DNA of 64,000 nt, from the NCBI RefSeq assembly GCF_027924565.1, contig NZ_AP027041.1:1-64000 (forward strand), written 5' to 3'. The notes beneath the pieces are model-generated. The model searched no databases. It saw only the letters and a program-made list of their open reading frames with translations, and was not told the origin of the DNA. The translations under genes were made by a program, and so were the position numbers. How positions within the stretch are numbered: position 1 is the first letter of the stretch; every line of letters starts with the position of its first letter. This document shows positions 29,771 through 38,603 of this stretch, in pieces. Origin of the DNA: Lysobacter auxotrophicus (GTDB taxonomy: Bacteria > Pseudomonadota > Gammaproteobacteria > Xanthomonadales > Xanthomonadaceae).

Positions 29771-31282
29771 CTAGGGCCGCATCGACCCCGTTTCCACGAA
29801 CCGCTCGTGCCACGACAGCGCCTCGCCCAGCAGATGCGGCGTGTGCTTGCCGAAACTCTCGCGGCATGCGCGGTCGAAGTAGTCCTGCAGCAGCGGTGCG
29901 TAATCCGGATGGGCACACTGGTCGATCAGCCGCTGCGCGCGCTGCTTCGGCGACAGGCCGCGCAGGTCGGCGATGCCGCGTTCGGTCACGATCACCATCA
30001 CGTCGTGCTCGGTGTGGTCGACGTGGCTCGCCATCGGGACGATGGAGGAGATCGCGCCGTTCTTCGCCGTGCTCGGCGACATGAAGACCGACAGGTAGGC
30101 ATTGCGCGCGAAGTCGCCGCTGCCGCCGATGCCATTCATGATCTTGGTGCCGGCCACGTGCGTCGAATTGACGTTGCCGTACAGGTCGACCTCGATCATG
30201 CCGTTCATCGCGATGCAGCCAAGTCGGCGCACGAGTTCGGGATGGTTCGAGATCTCCTGCGTGCGCAGCACGATGCGTTCGCGGTAGTAATCCACGTGCG
30301 CCAGGAATTCGTCGATCGCCGCCGGGCTGAGCGAGAACGACGTCGCCGACGCCACACGCACGACGCCGCGCTTGAGCAGTTCGAGCATCCCGTCCTGGAT
30401 GACCTCGGTGAACGCGGTGAGGTCGCGATAACCCGCTTCGCCCAGCCCCATGAGCACCGCATTGGTGATGTTGCCCACGCCCGACTGCAGCGGCAGCAGC
30501 TGCGGCTGCAGGCGGCCGCGGCGGACTTCGTGCGCGAGGAAGTCGAGCAGGTGCGCGGCGATCTCGCGCGAGGTCGTGTCCGGCGGCGTGAACGGAGAAT
30601 TGCGATCCGGCGCGTCGGTCTCGACCACCGCGATCACCTTGGACGGGTCGCAGCGCAGCCACGGCTCGCCGATGCGGTCGTCCGGATGCAGCAGCGGAAT
30701 CGGCTTGCGGTTCGGCGGCAGCGCGGTGCCGTAGTAGACGTCGTGCATGCCTTCCAGCGCGGAGGGCTGCCAGCGGTTCACTTCCAGGATCACGCGGTCG
30801 GCCTGGTCCAGCCACGTCTTGTTGTTGCCGACCGACGAGGACGGCACGAGGTGGCCGTCCTCGGTGATGGCCGTCACTTCGATCACCGCGACATCGACCG
30901 CGCCGAAGAAACCGAACCACGTGTGCTGCGCGACGTGGCTCAGGTGCATGTCGATGTAGTGCAGCTCGCCCGCATTGATGCGCTCGCGCAGGTGCGGGTC
31001 GGACTGGTACGGCAGGCGCAGCTCGATGCCCTGCGCGCGGGCGAGCACGCCGTCCAGTTCCGGCGCCGTGGACGCGCCGGTCATCACCTTCACGCGGAAG
31101 TCCTCGCCGCGTGCATGCGCCTGTTCGATATGCGCCGCGAGCGCCTGCGGCACCGCCTTCGGGTAGCCCGCGCCGGTGAAGCCGCTCATCGCGACGGTCA
31201 TTCCGGGCTGGATCAGGGCGGCGGCGTGCTCGGCGGACAGGCGCTTGTCGCGCAGGCCGGGGTGGCGGATGCGGTCGTTCAT
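29771..31282 (-). CDS. Acetyl-CoA hydrolase/CoA-transferase family protein
   Basis: A 503-residue class I CoA-transferase of the AarC/ScpC/Ach1 group, which moves CoA between acyl-CoA and acetate, succinate or propionate. Diagnostic parts are the N-terminal [17 protein letters not shown], the acyl-CoA binding [14 protein letters not shown], the region with the active-site Glu in [14 protein letters not shown], and the terminal FVETGSM. The ATG at 31282 ([16 protein letters not shown]) is the family start; the open frame upstream overlaps the divergent crcB promoter. Exact acyl substrates cannot be read from sequence. Confidence 0.92.
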   Translation of the reverse strand: MNDRIRHPGLRDKRLSAEHAAALIQPGMTVAMSGFTGAGYPKAVPQALAAHIEQAHARGEDFRVKVMTGASTAPELDGVLARAQGIELRLPYQSDPHLRERINAGELHYIDMHLSHVAQHTWFGFFGAVDVAVIEVTAITEDGHLVPSSSVGNNKTWLDQADRVILEVNRWQPSALEGMHDVYYGTALPPNRKPIPLLHPDDRIGEPWLRCDPSKVIAVVETDAPDRNSPFTPPDTTSREIAAHLLDFLAHEVRRGRLQPQLLPLQSGVGNITNAVLMGLGEAGYRDLTAFTEVIQDGMLELLKRGVVRVASATSFSLSPAAIDEFLAHVDYYRERIVLRTQEISNHPELVRRLGCIAMNGMIEVDLYGNVNSTHVAGTKIMNGIGGSGDFARNAYLSVFMSPSTAKNGAISSIVPMASHVDHTEHDVMVIVTERGIADLRGLSPKQRAQRLIDQCAHPDYAPLLQDYFDRACRESFGKHTPHLLGEALSWHERFVETGSMRP

Positions 31283-31427
31283 CGGGAGCGTGGCGGGCGG
31301 GGGAAGCCGCAGTCTAGACCCGCCGGTCGAGGCCGGCTTTCCCGATCGATGCGGGTTCTTTGCCGCGACTGGCCCGGCGATGCGCGGCCGCTTACCCTGC
31401 CCGTCTGGACTTCGCCGGAGATCGCGC

Positions 31428-31808
31428 ATGCCCCTCGCCCTGCTCGCCATCGCCGCCGGCGCCGCGCTGGGCGCGTGGGCACGCTGGGGCCTGAGCCTGT
31501 GGCTGAATCCCGCGCACCACGCGGTGCCGATGGGTACGTTGGCGGCGAACCTCGTCGGCGGCTACCTGATCGGCCTGGCCGTCGCCGGCTTCGCGCAGGC
31601 GCCGCAACTGGCGCCGGAATGGCGGCTGTTCGTGATCACCGGGATGCTGGGCGGGCTCACCACGTTCTCGACCTTCTCCGCCGAGACGGTCGACCTGCTG
31701 CAGAAGCAGGCGTACGGGTGGGCCTTCGGCACCATCGCTGCGCACCTGCTCGGGTCGCTGGCGATGACGGGGCTGGGGCTCTGGACGGTGAAGATGGTGG
31801 CGCGCTAG
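31428..31808 (+). CDS. crcB: Fluoride ion channel CrcB/Fluc
   Basis: A small membrane protein that exports fluoride. The 126 residues form four membrane spans with the signature [14 protein letters not shown] and the pore and sodium-site segment [18 protein letters not shown]. Start ATG 31428 gives [21 protein letters not shown], as in the family. It is divergent from the CoA-transferase gene. I looked for a fluoride riboswitch in the 145-bp upstream gap and could not make one out. Confidence 0.95.
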   Translation: MPLALLAIAAGAALGAWARWGLSLWLNPAHHAVPMGTLAANLVGGYLIGLAVAGFAQAPQLAPEWRLFVITGMLGGLTTFSTFSAETVDLLQKQAYGWAFGTIAAHLLGSLAMTGLGLWTVKMVAR

Positions 31809-31816
31809 CGCCTTTG

Positions 31817-31848
31817 CACCCCGGGAAAGCGAAGCGCACCCGGGGCAA
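31817..31848. repeat. REP-like palindrome, CCCGGGT family, copy a
   Basis: CACCCCGGGAAAGCG and the following CGCACCCGGGGC form a hairpin, 9 bp after crcB. It is paired with the unit at 31856-31891. Confidence 0.7.
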
Positions 31849-31855
31849 GACGCGC

Positions 31856-31891
31856 GTTCCCGGGTGCGGCCTGCGGCCTTACCCGGGCTAC
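31856..31891. repeat. REP-like palindrome, CCCGGGT family, copy b
   Basis: GTTCCCGGGTGCGGCC, then TGC, then GGCCTTACCCGGGCTAC forms a hairpin between the converging crcB and response-regulator genes. Together with copy a it makes a closely spaced doublet. Confidence 0.8.
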
Positions 31892-31902
31892 AAACGCAGG
31901 CC

Positions 31903-32535
31903 TCAGATCACCCGCAGCGTGATCGCCTTCAGCACCGCGCGCGTGCGGTCGCGCGTGCCGAGTTTCTCCAGGATCACCGACACGTAGTTTTTCACCGTGC
32001 CTTCGGCCAGGAACATCGCCCGCGCGATTTCCTTGTTCGAATAGCCGCCGGCGAGCAGGCGCAGGATCGCGACTTCGCGCTCGGTGAAGTGCTCGCGCGG
32101 CGCCTCCTGCTGGTGGTACTGGTAGCGCGCGCGCACAGGGTCGGTACTGACCGGCTGCAGCAGCGTTTCGCCCGTCGCCACGCGTTCGATCGCCTCGCGA
32201 AGATCCTCCGGCGCCGCGTCCTTCAGCAGGAAGCCCTGCGCGCCGGCCTCGGTCGCCTGCAACAGCAGTTCGCTCTCGTCGAACGTGGTGAGCAGCAGCA
32301 CCGGCGTCGCGTCGCCGCGCTCGCGCAGGCGGCGCAGCGCTTCGATGCCGTCCATGCCGGCCATGCGGATGTCGCTGAGCACCACGTCCACCGGCGTGTC
32401 GGCCAGCCGCTCGAGCAACTCGTTGCCGTCGTTGGCCTCGAACACGGTGACGATGCCGTGCCGTTCGAGCAGCGCGCGCAATCCCGCGCGGACGATGGCC
32501 TGGTCGTCGGCCAGCGCGATGCGAAGCGCCGTCAT
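31903..32535 (-). CDS. NarL/LuxR-family response regulator
   Basis: A 210-residue regulator with a receiver domain (ADD at about 9-11, phospho-acceptor Asp in VVLSDIRMAGMDG, Lys in FLLKDAAPEDL) and a LuxR-type helix-turn-helix (FTEREVAILRLLAGGYSNKEIARAMFLAEGTVKNYVSVI). The product is like DesR/LiaR-type regulators. Its start overlaps the kinase stop by 4 bp, so the pair is translated together. Target genes are unknown; the divergent membrane-protein gene beyond the kinase is one candidate. Confidence 0.94.
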   Translation of the reverse strand: MTALRIALADDQAIVRAGLRALLERHGIVTVFEANDGNELLERLADTPVDVVLSDIRMAGMDGIEALRRLRERGDATPVLLLTTFDESELLLQATEAGAQGFLLKDAAPEDLREAIERVATGETLLQPVSTDPVRARYQYHQQEAPREHFTEREVAILRLLAGGYSNKEIARAMFLAEGTVKNYVSVILEKLGTRDRTRAVLKAITLRVI

Positions 32536-33635
32536 GCGGGCAGGCTCGCGTCGATGCGCAGCGAACCGCGTTCGGAGCGGCCGAATGCCAGGTTTCCGCC
32601 CGCGGCGGCGACGCGTTCGCGCATGCCCGACAAGCCGTTGCCTTCGCGGATCGCGCCGCGCAGCTGGCCGTCGTCTTCCACGCGAATGCGCAGGCGATCG
32701 CCCTCGCAGTCCAGCGACACCTGCACGATGTCCGCATCGGCATGGCGCGCGCTGTTGGTCAACGCTTCCTGCACCAGGCGCAGCACCGCTTCGGCGGTGG
32801 CCGGGTCGGTGACGCGCACCGACTCGGCGATGCGCAGCCGCAGCGACGGTCGCGGCATCGGCGCGGCGAGCGCGCGCAGCGCCGTGCCGAGGTCGAGCCC
32901 GCGATCGTCGCGCATCGCCTGCACGATGCCGCGGATGTCGCTGAGCAGTTCGGTCGAAAGCTGCTGCGCGATGGCGATTTCCGGACGCGCCGCGAACGCC
33001 GGATCCGCCGCGAGCGCGCGCAGGTTCAAGGTCATCGCGGTGAGCTTGTGGCCGGCGACATCGTGCAGCTCGCGGGCCACGCGCAGGCGTTCGTTGTCGC
33101 GCGCGCTGTCGGCCAGCAGCGCGCGCGTGGCGAGCAGGTCGGCGTTGACGCGCGCGAGCTGGTCGCGGGCGCGCTCGGCGCTCACCGCGTACCACGCGCA
33201 CAACGCGGCGAAGAGCTGGAAGCCGGCGTGGATGAACACCACCGTGAGCGGCGCGCTGTGGCCGTCGTCCCGCAGCACGAACCAGAACGCGATGTCGGCC
33301 GCGATCACCGCCATCGCCGTGATGCGCAGCGGCATCGCCGCCGCCATCACCGCCGTCCACACGACCAGCAGCACCGGCGCGACCGACGGCTTCGGGTCGA
33401 TCCAGACCAGCGTCAGCGCGATGAGCGGCATCAGCGTCAGCTGGACCGGTCGAAACCAGCCCACGCGCGGCAGGAAGTCCACCGCCAGCATCAGGACGGC
33501 GTACAGCGCCAGCAGCGCGATGGCCCACGGCAGCAGGTAGGCGGGCATCCAGCGGAAGGCCATGCCGACGGCCACCAGCGTGAAGAGGCCGGCGAGGTTG
33601 AGGGGCTGGAGCAGCGAGCGCATTCGTTCGTCCAT
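32532..33635 (-). CDS. HisKA_3-type sensor histidine kinase (DesK-like)
   Basis: A 367-residue sensor with about five or six membrane spans in the first 170 residues and almost no extracytoplasmic domain, then a short coiled coil, a HisKA_3 dimerisation domain with the phospho-His in ELHDVAGHKLTAMTLNLRAL, and a HATPase domain (VQEALTNSARHA, GNGLSGMRERV). This layout is that of DesK and LiaS, which sense membrane state. The ATG at 33635 (MDERMRSLLQPLN) is preferred; the frame is open to 33770 without conserved residues. Ligand or stimulus unknown. Confidence 0.92.
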   Translation of the reverse strand: MDERMRSLLQPLNLAGLFTLVAVGMAFRWMPAYLLPWAIALLALYAVLMLAVDFLPRVGWFRPVQLTLMPLIALTLVWIDPKPSVAPVLLVVWTAVMAAAMPLRITAMAVIAADIAFWFVLRDDGHSAPLTVVFIHAGFQLFAALCAWYAVSAERARDQLARVNADLLATRALLADSARDNERLRVARELHDVAGHKLTAMTLNLRALAADPAFAARPEIAIAQQLSTELLSDIRGIVQAMRDDRGLDLGTALRALAAPMPRPSLRLRIAESVRVTDPATAEAVLRLVQEALTNSARHADADIVQVSLDCEGDRLRIRVEDDGQLRGAIREGNGLSGMRERVAAAGGNLAFGRSERGSLRIDASLPA

Positions 33636-33791
33636 GGGCACATGCTGCGGCCGCCGCGGCGAGGCGCGCAATGCATCGGGCGTCGAAAGTGACTTCCGGC
33701 AGGTCGTTGCGATGACGGCAGGCACTGAGGCCGCGGGCGAGCCGGGCGCATCGTGTGTCCCCATCGACACCTACGCGAAAGAGCCGCCGCC

Positions 33792-34499
33792 ATGACCGCC
33801 TACCAGATGCTTGTCGCCGTGCACGTCCTCGTGGGCGCCGTCGCCCTCGTCGCCTTCTGGACCGCCGGCCTGCTGCGCAAGGGTACGCCGGCGCATCGCA
33901 ACACGGGTCGCGTGTACCTGCTGGCGATGGTCGGCATCGTCATCACCGGCGCGCCGATGGCGATCACGCGCTGGCTAGACGGCCACGTCGTCACGGCGGC
34001 GTTCCTCGCGTACCTGGTGGTGATCACCAGCACCGGCGTGTGGGTGTCGTGGCGCGCGATCCGCGACAAGGCCGCGCCCGAGCGCTTCGTCGGACCGGTG
34101 TACGTCGCATTCGGTGCGCTGTCGCTGGCCTCGGGCGCGGGCGTGCTCGCGCTGGGCATCAAGGCCGGCGCGCCGCTGCTGATGGGGTTTTCCGCGGTGG
34201 GACTGTTCACCGGTCTGGACATGCTGCGTCGCCGCCTGCGCCGGGCGACATTCGCCAGGACCCCGCGCTGGTGGATGACGCAGCACTACACCGCGATGAT
34301 CGGCAACGGCATCGCCACGCACATCGCGTTCCTCGGCATCGGCCTGCCGCGCCTGCTGCCGTCGGTGAACGGAACGGTGCTGCATTACCTGTCGTGGTTC
34401 GGGCCGATCGCCGTGGCGCTAGTCGCCAAGGTCATCCTGGATCGTCGCTGGAAGCCGCGCCCGGTCGCCCGGCCCGCCGCGCAGCCGCAGCGCGCGTGA
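33792..34499 (+). CDS. Multi-span membrane protein (DUF2306-like)
   Basis: A 235-residue protein with about seven membrane spans. A His in span 1 (VAVHVLVGAVALVAF), HRNTGRVYLLAMVGI, and a WWMTQHYTAMIGNGIATHIAF segment with several His residues in the last third recall DUF2306/YozB-type membrane proteins. I cannot name a function. It is divergent from the DesK-like kinase (156-bp gap) and could be a target of that system. Start at ATG 33792. Confidence 0.72.
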   Translation: MTAYQMLVAVHVLVGAVALVAFWTAGLLRKGTPAHRNTGRVYLLAMVGIVITGAPMAITRWLDGHVVTAAFLAYLVVITSTGVWVSWRAIRDKAAPERFVGPVYVAFGALSLASGAGVLALGIKAGAPLLMGFSAVGLFTGLDMLRRRLRRATFARTPRWWMTQHYTAMIGNGIATHIAFLGIGLPRLLPSVNGTVLHYLSWFGPIAVALVAKVILDRRWKPRPVARPAAQPQRA

Positions 34500-34632
34500 A
34501 GGCCAGATTCCGTTGCGTTATGACGCACTGACGAACCGTTGCGTGAAAAGCGCCCGCGCGTAACCCACCGTTTACTTCCGCCGTCCGGCGATCGCCTACC
34601 AATAGGCGCACGACGACCCCGGAGTACACGAC

Positions 34633-36048
34633 ATGCGGATCAGCATCATCGGCGCCGGTTTCAGCGGCTGCGCACTGGCCACCGAACTCGCACGCGCGGC
34701 GTCGTCGGACGTGGACATCCAACTCGTCGGCGTGCCGGAAAGCTTCGGTCGCGGCGTCGCCTACGGCGAAGCGCGCCCGGAGCACCTGCTCAACGTGCGT
34801 GCGCGCGACCTGGGCGCCACCGCCGACCACCCCGGCGAGTTCGCCGACTGGCTCAACCTCACCGAGCGCGCGCGCACGACCTTCCTCCCGCGCCTGGTCT
34901 ACGGCGAATACCTGCATTCGCGCCTGAACGCCGCCGCGCAGCTGTCGCTGGCCGGCTTCAACCGCATCGCGCAGGAGGCCATCGCGATCGACCGCGAAGG
35001 CCCGGCGTTCCGCGTGCACCTGGCCGACGGTTCGGATTTCGTCAGCGATCGCGTCGTGCTCACCGTCGGCGCGCTGCCGCCGCAGCCGCTGGCGGGCATC
35101 GGGCCGCGGCTGGCGGTGCATCCCAGCTACATCGCGTGGCCGTGGCAGAACGGGCTGGACGGCATCGGCGCCATCGACCACATCGCGCCGAACCAGCGCG
35201 TGCTCATCATCGGCACCGGCCTGACGATGGCCGATGTCGTCGCGACGCTGCATCGCCGCGGTCATCGCGGGCCGATCACCGCGTTGTCGCGACACGGGCT
35301 GCTGCCGCAATCGCATACCGACGAGCCGGCCGCGCCCATCGCCCTCCCGCCGACGGTGCTGCATGCGATCAACACGCACGACCTGCGCGAACTGGTGCGT
35401 GCGCTGCGCGCGCTGACGCCGATCGTCCCCGACTGGCGCAGCCTCATCGATGCGCTGCGTCCCTATCTGCAAGGTTTCTGGCGCGACCTGCCGACGCAGC
35501 GGCGCACGCAGTTCCTGCGACACCTGCGTTCGCACTGGGAAGTGTTGCGGCATCGCCTGGCGCCGACGTTGTCGCGCGAACTCGAGGAGATGCGCGTGCG
35601 CGGCCGTCTGCGTGTACGTGCCGGTCGCCTGCTGCGCGCGCGGCGTACCGGCGAAGGCGTCGAGGTGCTGATCCGCGAGCGCGGATTCGCGCATGCCAGT
35701 CGCGAGGAGTTCGACGTGGTGGTGCGGGCGACGGGGTTCGACACCGACGTCGATCGCACGAGCCATCCGTTGATCGCGCAGCTTCGCGATTCGGGCCTGA
35801 TCACCGCCGACCCGCTGGGGCTCGGCATCGAGGCATCGCCGCGTTTCGAAGCGCTGGACGGCAGCGGTGCGCCGGTGCGCGGCCTGTACGCGCTGGGGCC
35901 GTTGCTTCGCGCGCAGTTGTGGGAAATCACCGCGGTGCCGGAGCTGCGCGTCGCCGCGCGATCGCTGGCGAAGCAGCTGCTCAGCGCGCAGGAGCGACAG
36001 GCGAGCGTGGGCATCCGGCGCGGGATGGAGGCGTTGGCGCGGCCGTAG
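34633..36048 (+). CDS. FAD/NAD(P)-binding protein (YdhS-like)
   Basis: A 471-residue flavoprotein with an N-terminal dinucleotide-binding fold (ISIIGAGFSGCALATEL, GxGxxG type), then GRGVAYGEARPEHLLNVRARDLG, a segment typical of the NAD_binding_9 / YdhS group, and a second nucleotide-binding fold (RVLIIGTGLTMADVVATLHRRGHRGPI). The C-terminus carries the FAD-contacting G-x-A-L-G-P type segment (RGLYALGPLL). Electron donor and substrate are unknown. A GGAG RBS lies 11 bp before the ATG. Confidence 0.88.
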   Translation: MRISIIGAGFSGCALATELARAASSDVDIQLVGVPESFGRGVAYGEARPEHLLNVRARDLGATADHPGEFADWLNLTERARTTFLPRLVYGEYLHSRLNAAAQLSLAGFNRIAQEAIAIDREGPAFRVHLADGSDFVSDRVVLTVGALPPQPLAGIGPRLAVHPSYIAWPWQNGLDGIGAIDHIAPNQRVLIIGTGLTMADVVATLHRRGHRGPITALSRHGLLPQSHTDEPAAPIALPPTVLHAINTHDLRELVRALRALTPIVPDWRSLIDALRPYLQGFWRDLPTQRRTQFLRHLRSHWEVLRHRLAPTLSRELEEMRVRGRLRVRAGRLLRARRTGEGVEVLIRERGFAHASREEFDVVVRATGFDTDVDRTSHPLIAQLRDSGLITADPLGLGIEASPRFEALDGSGAPVRGLYALGPLLRAQLWEITAVPELRVAARSLAKQLLSAQERQASVGIRRGMEALARP

Positions 36049-36078
36049 TCGCAGGCCCCTTCGTCGCCCACCTGCCCC

Positions 36079-36106
36079 GTCATCCCGGCGAAAGCCGGGA
36101 CCCAGG
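36079..36106. repeat. Palindromic repeat, GTCATCCCGGC family
   Basis: GTCATCCCGGCGAAAGCCGGGACCCAGG forms a hairpin with a short GAAA loop, 31 bp after the flavoprotein gene. It is the first of three units in this 298-bp gene-free stretch. Confidence 0.75.
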
Positions 36107-36148
36107 CACCTGGTGTTCGGGCACTCCCGCCAAGGCGAACTACAGCAC

Positions 36149-36175
36149 CGTCATTCCCGCGAAGGCGGGAATCCA
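36149..36175 (+). repeat. Palindromic repeat, GTCATTCCCGC family
   Basis: CGTCATTCCCGC, GAA, then GGCGGGAATCCA. It is widely found in proteobacterial intergenic DNA. It is one arm of an inverted pair with 36224-36250. Confidence 0.8.
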
Positions 36176-36223
36176 TCAATCCGCCGTGTCACGTTTTGTC
36201 GAAGGTTGACGCCTGTGGGAGTT

Positions 36224-36250
36224 GGATCCCCGCCTTCGCGGGGATGACGG
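36224..36250 (-). repeat. Palindromic repeat, GTCATCCCCGC family, inverted copy
   Basis: GGATCCCCGCCTTCGCGGGGATGACGG is the reverse-oriented partner of the unit at 36149-36175, 48 bp away. The two form a REPIN-like doublet. The rest of the gap to the phhA stop at 36347 holds nothing I recognise. Confidence 0.78.
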
Positions 36251-36346
36251 CATAGGCATGCGGAAGCGGCAGTGGCCTCAAGCGCGAGAGTTCTTCGGCG
36301 CTGGAGGCTTCGAATGCGTATGGCTCAAGCGTGCGGGCGCTTTACC

Positions 36347-37240
36347 TCAAACATCCCCACCCGCAGCCCACCCCTCGCCCGTGCCGCGGTTGAACACCGT
36401 GTCGGTGTCCAGCACGTGGCCGGCGGGAATCGAGTCGAGCTTCGCCAGCGACGCATAGATCGGCGTGAAGTCCGGACGCGTGGCTTCCATCAGCTGCTCG
36501 TAGCTGTCGATGACGAAGTACGTCTTCTGGAACGTGTCGATGCGGTACTGCGTGCGCATGATGCGTTCGAGGTCGAAGCCGATGCGGTTCGGCGCAGCGC
36601 TGTCGAGGCAGTGGATCGACTCGCCCTTGGACGACACGATGCCGCTGCCGTAGATGCGCAGGCCGTCGTCCTGTTTGATCAGGCCGAATTCCACCGTGTA
36701 CCAGTACAGTCGCGTGAGGTTCACCAGCGCGTCCGGGCCGATGCCGTGCGCCTTCACGCCACCGCGGCCGTAGGCCTGCATGTAGTCGGCGAAGACGGGA
36801 TTCATCAGCAGCGGCACGTGGCCGAACAGGTCGTGGAACAGGTCCGGCTCGGCGAGGTAGTCCAGCTGCTCGGGCTTGCGGATCCACCACGTCACCGGGA
36901 AGCGCCGGTTGGCGAGGTGATCGAAGAAGGTCAGCTCCGGCAGCAGGCCCTCGACGCCGACGAGCTCCCAGCCCGTCGCCTTGCGCAGCATGCGGTTGAG
37001 GTCGTCGTACTTCGGGATGCGGTCGGGCGTCATGCCCATCGCTTCCTGCGTGCGCAGGAATTCGTCGCTCGCCCGACCCACGAGAATTTCTCGCTGGCGC
37101 TTGAACAGCGTGCTCCAGACCTCGTGGTCGGTGGCGCTGTACTTGGCCCAGGGCTGCTCGACCACCGCCGTCGTATACACCGGCACGTAGCCCTTGTCTG
37201 TGAGCTGGTGTTCCACGCGGTTGGGGGTGCCGAGATTCAT
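36347..37240 (-). CDS. phhA: Phenylalanine 4-monooxygenase
   Basis: A tetrahydropterin-dependent non-heme iron enzyme that converts phenylalanine to tyrosine. The 297 residues contain the catalytic core with iron ligands in FHDLFGHVPLL (two His) and YWYTVEFGLI (Glu), plus the pterin-binding region around FVGVEGLLPEL-like ELVGVEGLLPELTFF. Length fits bacterial single-domain enzymes, with no regulatory ACT domain. It is transcribed divergently from an Lrp-family regulator; a perfect dyad lies in the shared 120-bp promoter region, so phenylalanine-responsive control by that regulator is likely. Confidence 0.96.
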   Translation of the reverse strand: MNLGTPNRVEHQLTDKGYVPVYTTAVVEQPWAKYSATDHEVWSTLFKRQREILVGRASDEFLRTQEAMGMTPDRIPKYDDLNRMLRKATGWELVGVEGLLPELTFFDHLANRRFPVTWWIRKPEQLDYLAEPDLFHDLFGHVPLLMNPVFADYMQAYGRGGVKAHGIGPDALVNLTRLYWYTVEFGLIKQDDGLRIYGSGIVSSKGESIHCLDSAAPNRIGFDLERIMRTQYRIDTFQKTYFVIDSYEQLMEATRPDFTPIYASLAKLDSIPAGHVLDTDTVFNRGTGEGWAAGGDV

Positions 37241-37317
37241 TCGCTGCTCCTGGTCGAACTTCGACTGTAGCGATCCCCCGGCGCAATGGGCTTGCGTTGT
37301 TGCGCGCTAACCGCCCT

Positions 37318-37340
37318 TTGACGCAAGATCCTTGCGTCAA
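37318..37340. promoter_or_regulatory. Perfect dyad, likely Lrp-family operator
   Basis: Arms TTGACGCAAG (37318-37327) and CTTGCGTCAA (37331-37340) surround a 3-bp ATC spacer, in the gap between phhA and the Lrp-type gene, 20 bp before the regulator ATG. Additional half-site-like CTTGCGTTG occurs at about 37291. Arm and spacer size suit a dimeric Lrp/AsnC regulator controlling both genes. Confidence 0.7.
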
Positions 37341-37360
37341 TCTGCCACGAAGCGCAATCC

Positions 37361-37837
37361 ATGCCCGCCGTCGAACTCGATCGCACCGACCTGCTCGTGC
37401 TCGCGGAACTCCAGCGCGAAGGCCGGCTGACCAACGCCGAGCTGGCCGAGCGCGTCCATCTGTCCGCGTCCGCGTGCCTGCGCCGCGTGCAGCGGTTGGA
37501 GCGGGAAGGCGTGATTGCCGGCTACCGGGCCGAAGTGGATCCCGAGCGGCTCGGCCTCGGGCTGCAGGCCTTCGTCCGCGTGCAACTTTCCCGGCACGAT
37601 GCCGACGCGATCGCCGCTTTTGTCGGCTTTGTGAACCAGTGGGGCGAGGTCGTCGCCTGCCACGCGCTGACCGGCGACATGGATTACCTGCTGCAGATCG
37701 TCGTGCAGGACCTGGAGCATTTCTCGCGCTTCCTGCTCGATCGGCTGCTGACGCAGGCAGGCGTCGCCGACGTCAATTCCAGTTTCGTGCTGAGGACGGT
37801 GAAGGCCTTCGGCGGAATGCCGCTGCCCGGGCGCTGA
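37361..37837 (+). CDS. Lrp/AsnC-family transcriptional regulator
   Basis: A 158-residue regulator with an N-terminal helix-turn-helix (LDRTDLLVLAELQREGRLTNAELAERVHLSASACLRRVQRLEREGVI) and a C-terminal RAM/ligand-binding domain (FVRVQLSRHD, CHALTGDMDYLLQIVVQDLEHFSRFL). The GDMDYLL motif is the usual amino-acid-effector region. It is divergent from phhA, so aromatic amino acids are the most likely effectors. The stop lies 1 bp from the convergent FabR-type gene stop. Confidence 0.95.
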   Translation: MPAVELDRTDLLVLAELQREGRLTNAELAERVHLSASACLRRVQRLEREGVIAGYRAEVDPERLGLGLQAFVRVQLSRHDADAIAAFVGFVNQWGEVVACHALTGDMDYLLQIVVQDLEHFSRFLLDRLLTQAGVADVNSSFVLRTVKAFGGMPLPGR

Positions 37838-37838
37838 G

Positions 37839-38519
37839 TCAGCCTTGGCCGCGCAAACTGCGGGCTTCTTCGGCCAACGTCCGGGATCCCGCGATGATCA
37901 TGCGCACCATCAGCGTAAGCTGACGGACCAGTTCGGGGTCCTTTTCACGCGGCAGGTCCACGGCGGTGGCACCCATCGCGAAGACCAGGCGCGTGATCGC
38001 CTTGGCCACCAGCGCCGGCTCGCGCAGGGTCACGCCCTGAGCGGCGTTGATCTGGATGAGGCTGATGCGCAGCTCTTCCTCGAAGAAGCTCAGCTGGCGG
38101 TCGACGGCGTGCTTGAAGGCGTCAGACCCGGCGGTGCCCTCGCGCAGGAGCACGTGCAGCAGCTGGTCGTCGGCGCGCAGCTGTTCCATGAAGGCCTCGA
38201 CCGCGCCGCGCACGGCGCTGCGGTCGATCGCCGCGCGAACCCGGGCGGCGTCGATGATCTTCTGCAACGAAAGGCCGGCAAGATCGATCAGTGCCACCGC
38301 CAATTCGTCCATGTCGCGGAACTGGCGGTAGAAGCTGTTCGGAGCGATGCCCGCCTCGCGCGCCACCTCGCGCAGGCTCAGCGTGGAGACGCTGCGATGC
38401 GGGCCGATGAGCTTGAGCGCCGCCGCCAGCAGGTCTTCGCGCGAGATCGCCGACTTTCGACCCGCGATGTGCTCGGAATCGGCGGGAATGTGGGTGGTTG
38501 GGCTCAAGGCGGCGGGCAC
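37839..38519 (-). CDS. fabR: TetR-family repressor of unsaturated fatty acid genes (FabR/DesT-type)
   Basis: A roughly 226-residue TetR regulator. The helix-turn-helix segment (STLSLREVAREAGIAPNSFYRQFRDMDELAVALIDLAG) is characteristic of FabR and DesT, which sense acyl-CoA saturation and repress fatty-acid desaturation or synthesis genes. No ATG is suitably placed: the start is GTG 38519 or TTG 38507, both just ahead of the conserved region. It is divergent from a reductase-desaturase operon, the same partnership as desT-desCB in Pseudomonas aeruginosa. Weak start signals hint at low expression. Confidence 0.9.
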   Translation of the reverse strand: MPAALSPTTHIPADSEHIAGRKSAISREDLLAAALKLIGPHRSVSTLSLREVAREAGIAPNSFYRQFRDMDELAVALIDLAGLSLQKIIDAARVRAAIDRSAVRGAVEAFMEQLRADDQLLHVLLREGTAGSDAFKHAVDRQLSFFEEELRISLIQINAAQGVTLREPALVAKAITRLVFAMGATAVDLPREKDPELVRQLTLMVRMIIAGSRTLAEEARSLRGQG

Positions 38520-38555
38520 GGCGGCGATCGGTCCGGCATCATATCGGGGATTTAA

Positions 38556-38569
38556 TATACAGTCGTATA
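38556..38569. promoter_or_regulatory. Candidate FabR/DesT operator
   Basis: TATAC-AGTC-GTATA is an inverted repeat with a 4-bp spacer in the 84-bp gap between the repressor and the desaturase operon, in an A/T-rich island. A related TGTATAGTGC lies at about 38588, next to a -10-like TATAGT for the operon. A repressor bound here would cover both promoters. Confidence 0.5.
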
Positions 38570-38603
38570 CACATCTGTGCGCATGCCTGTATAGTGCATC
38601 GCC

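Noticed and set aside
31283-31427. Possible fluoride riboswitch ahead of crcB
   Set aside because: I looked for the conserved crcB-motif elements and pseudoknot pairing and could not build them. A covariance-model search would settle it.
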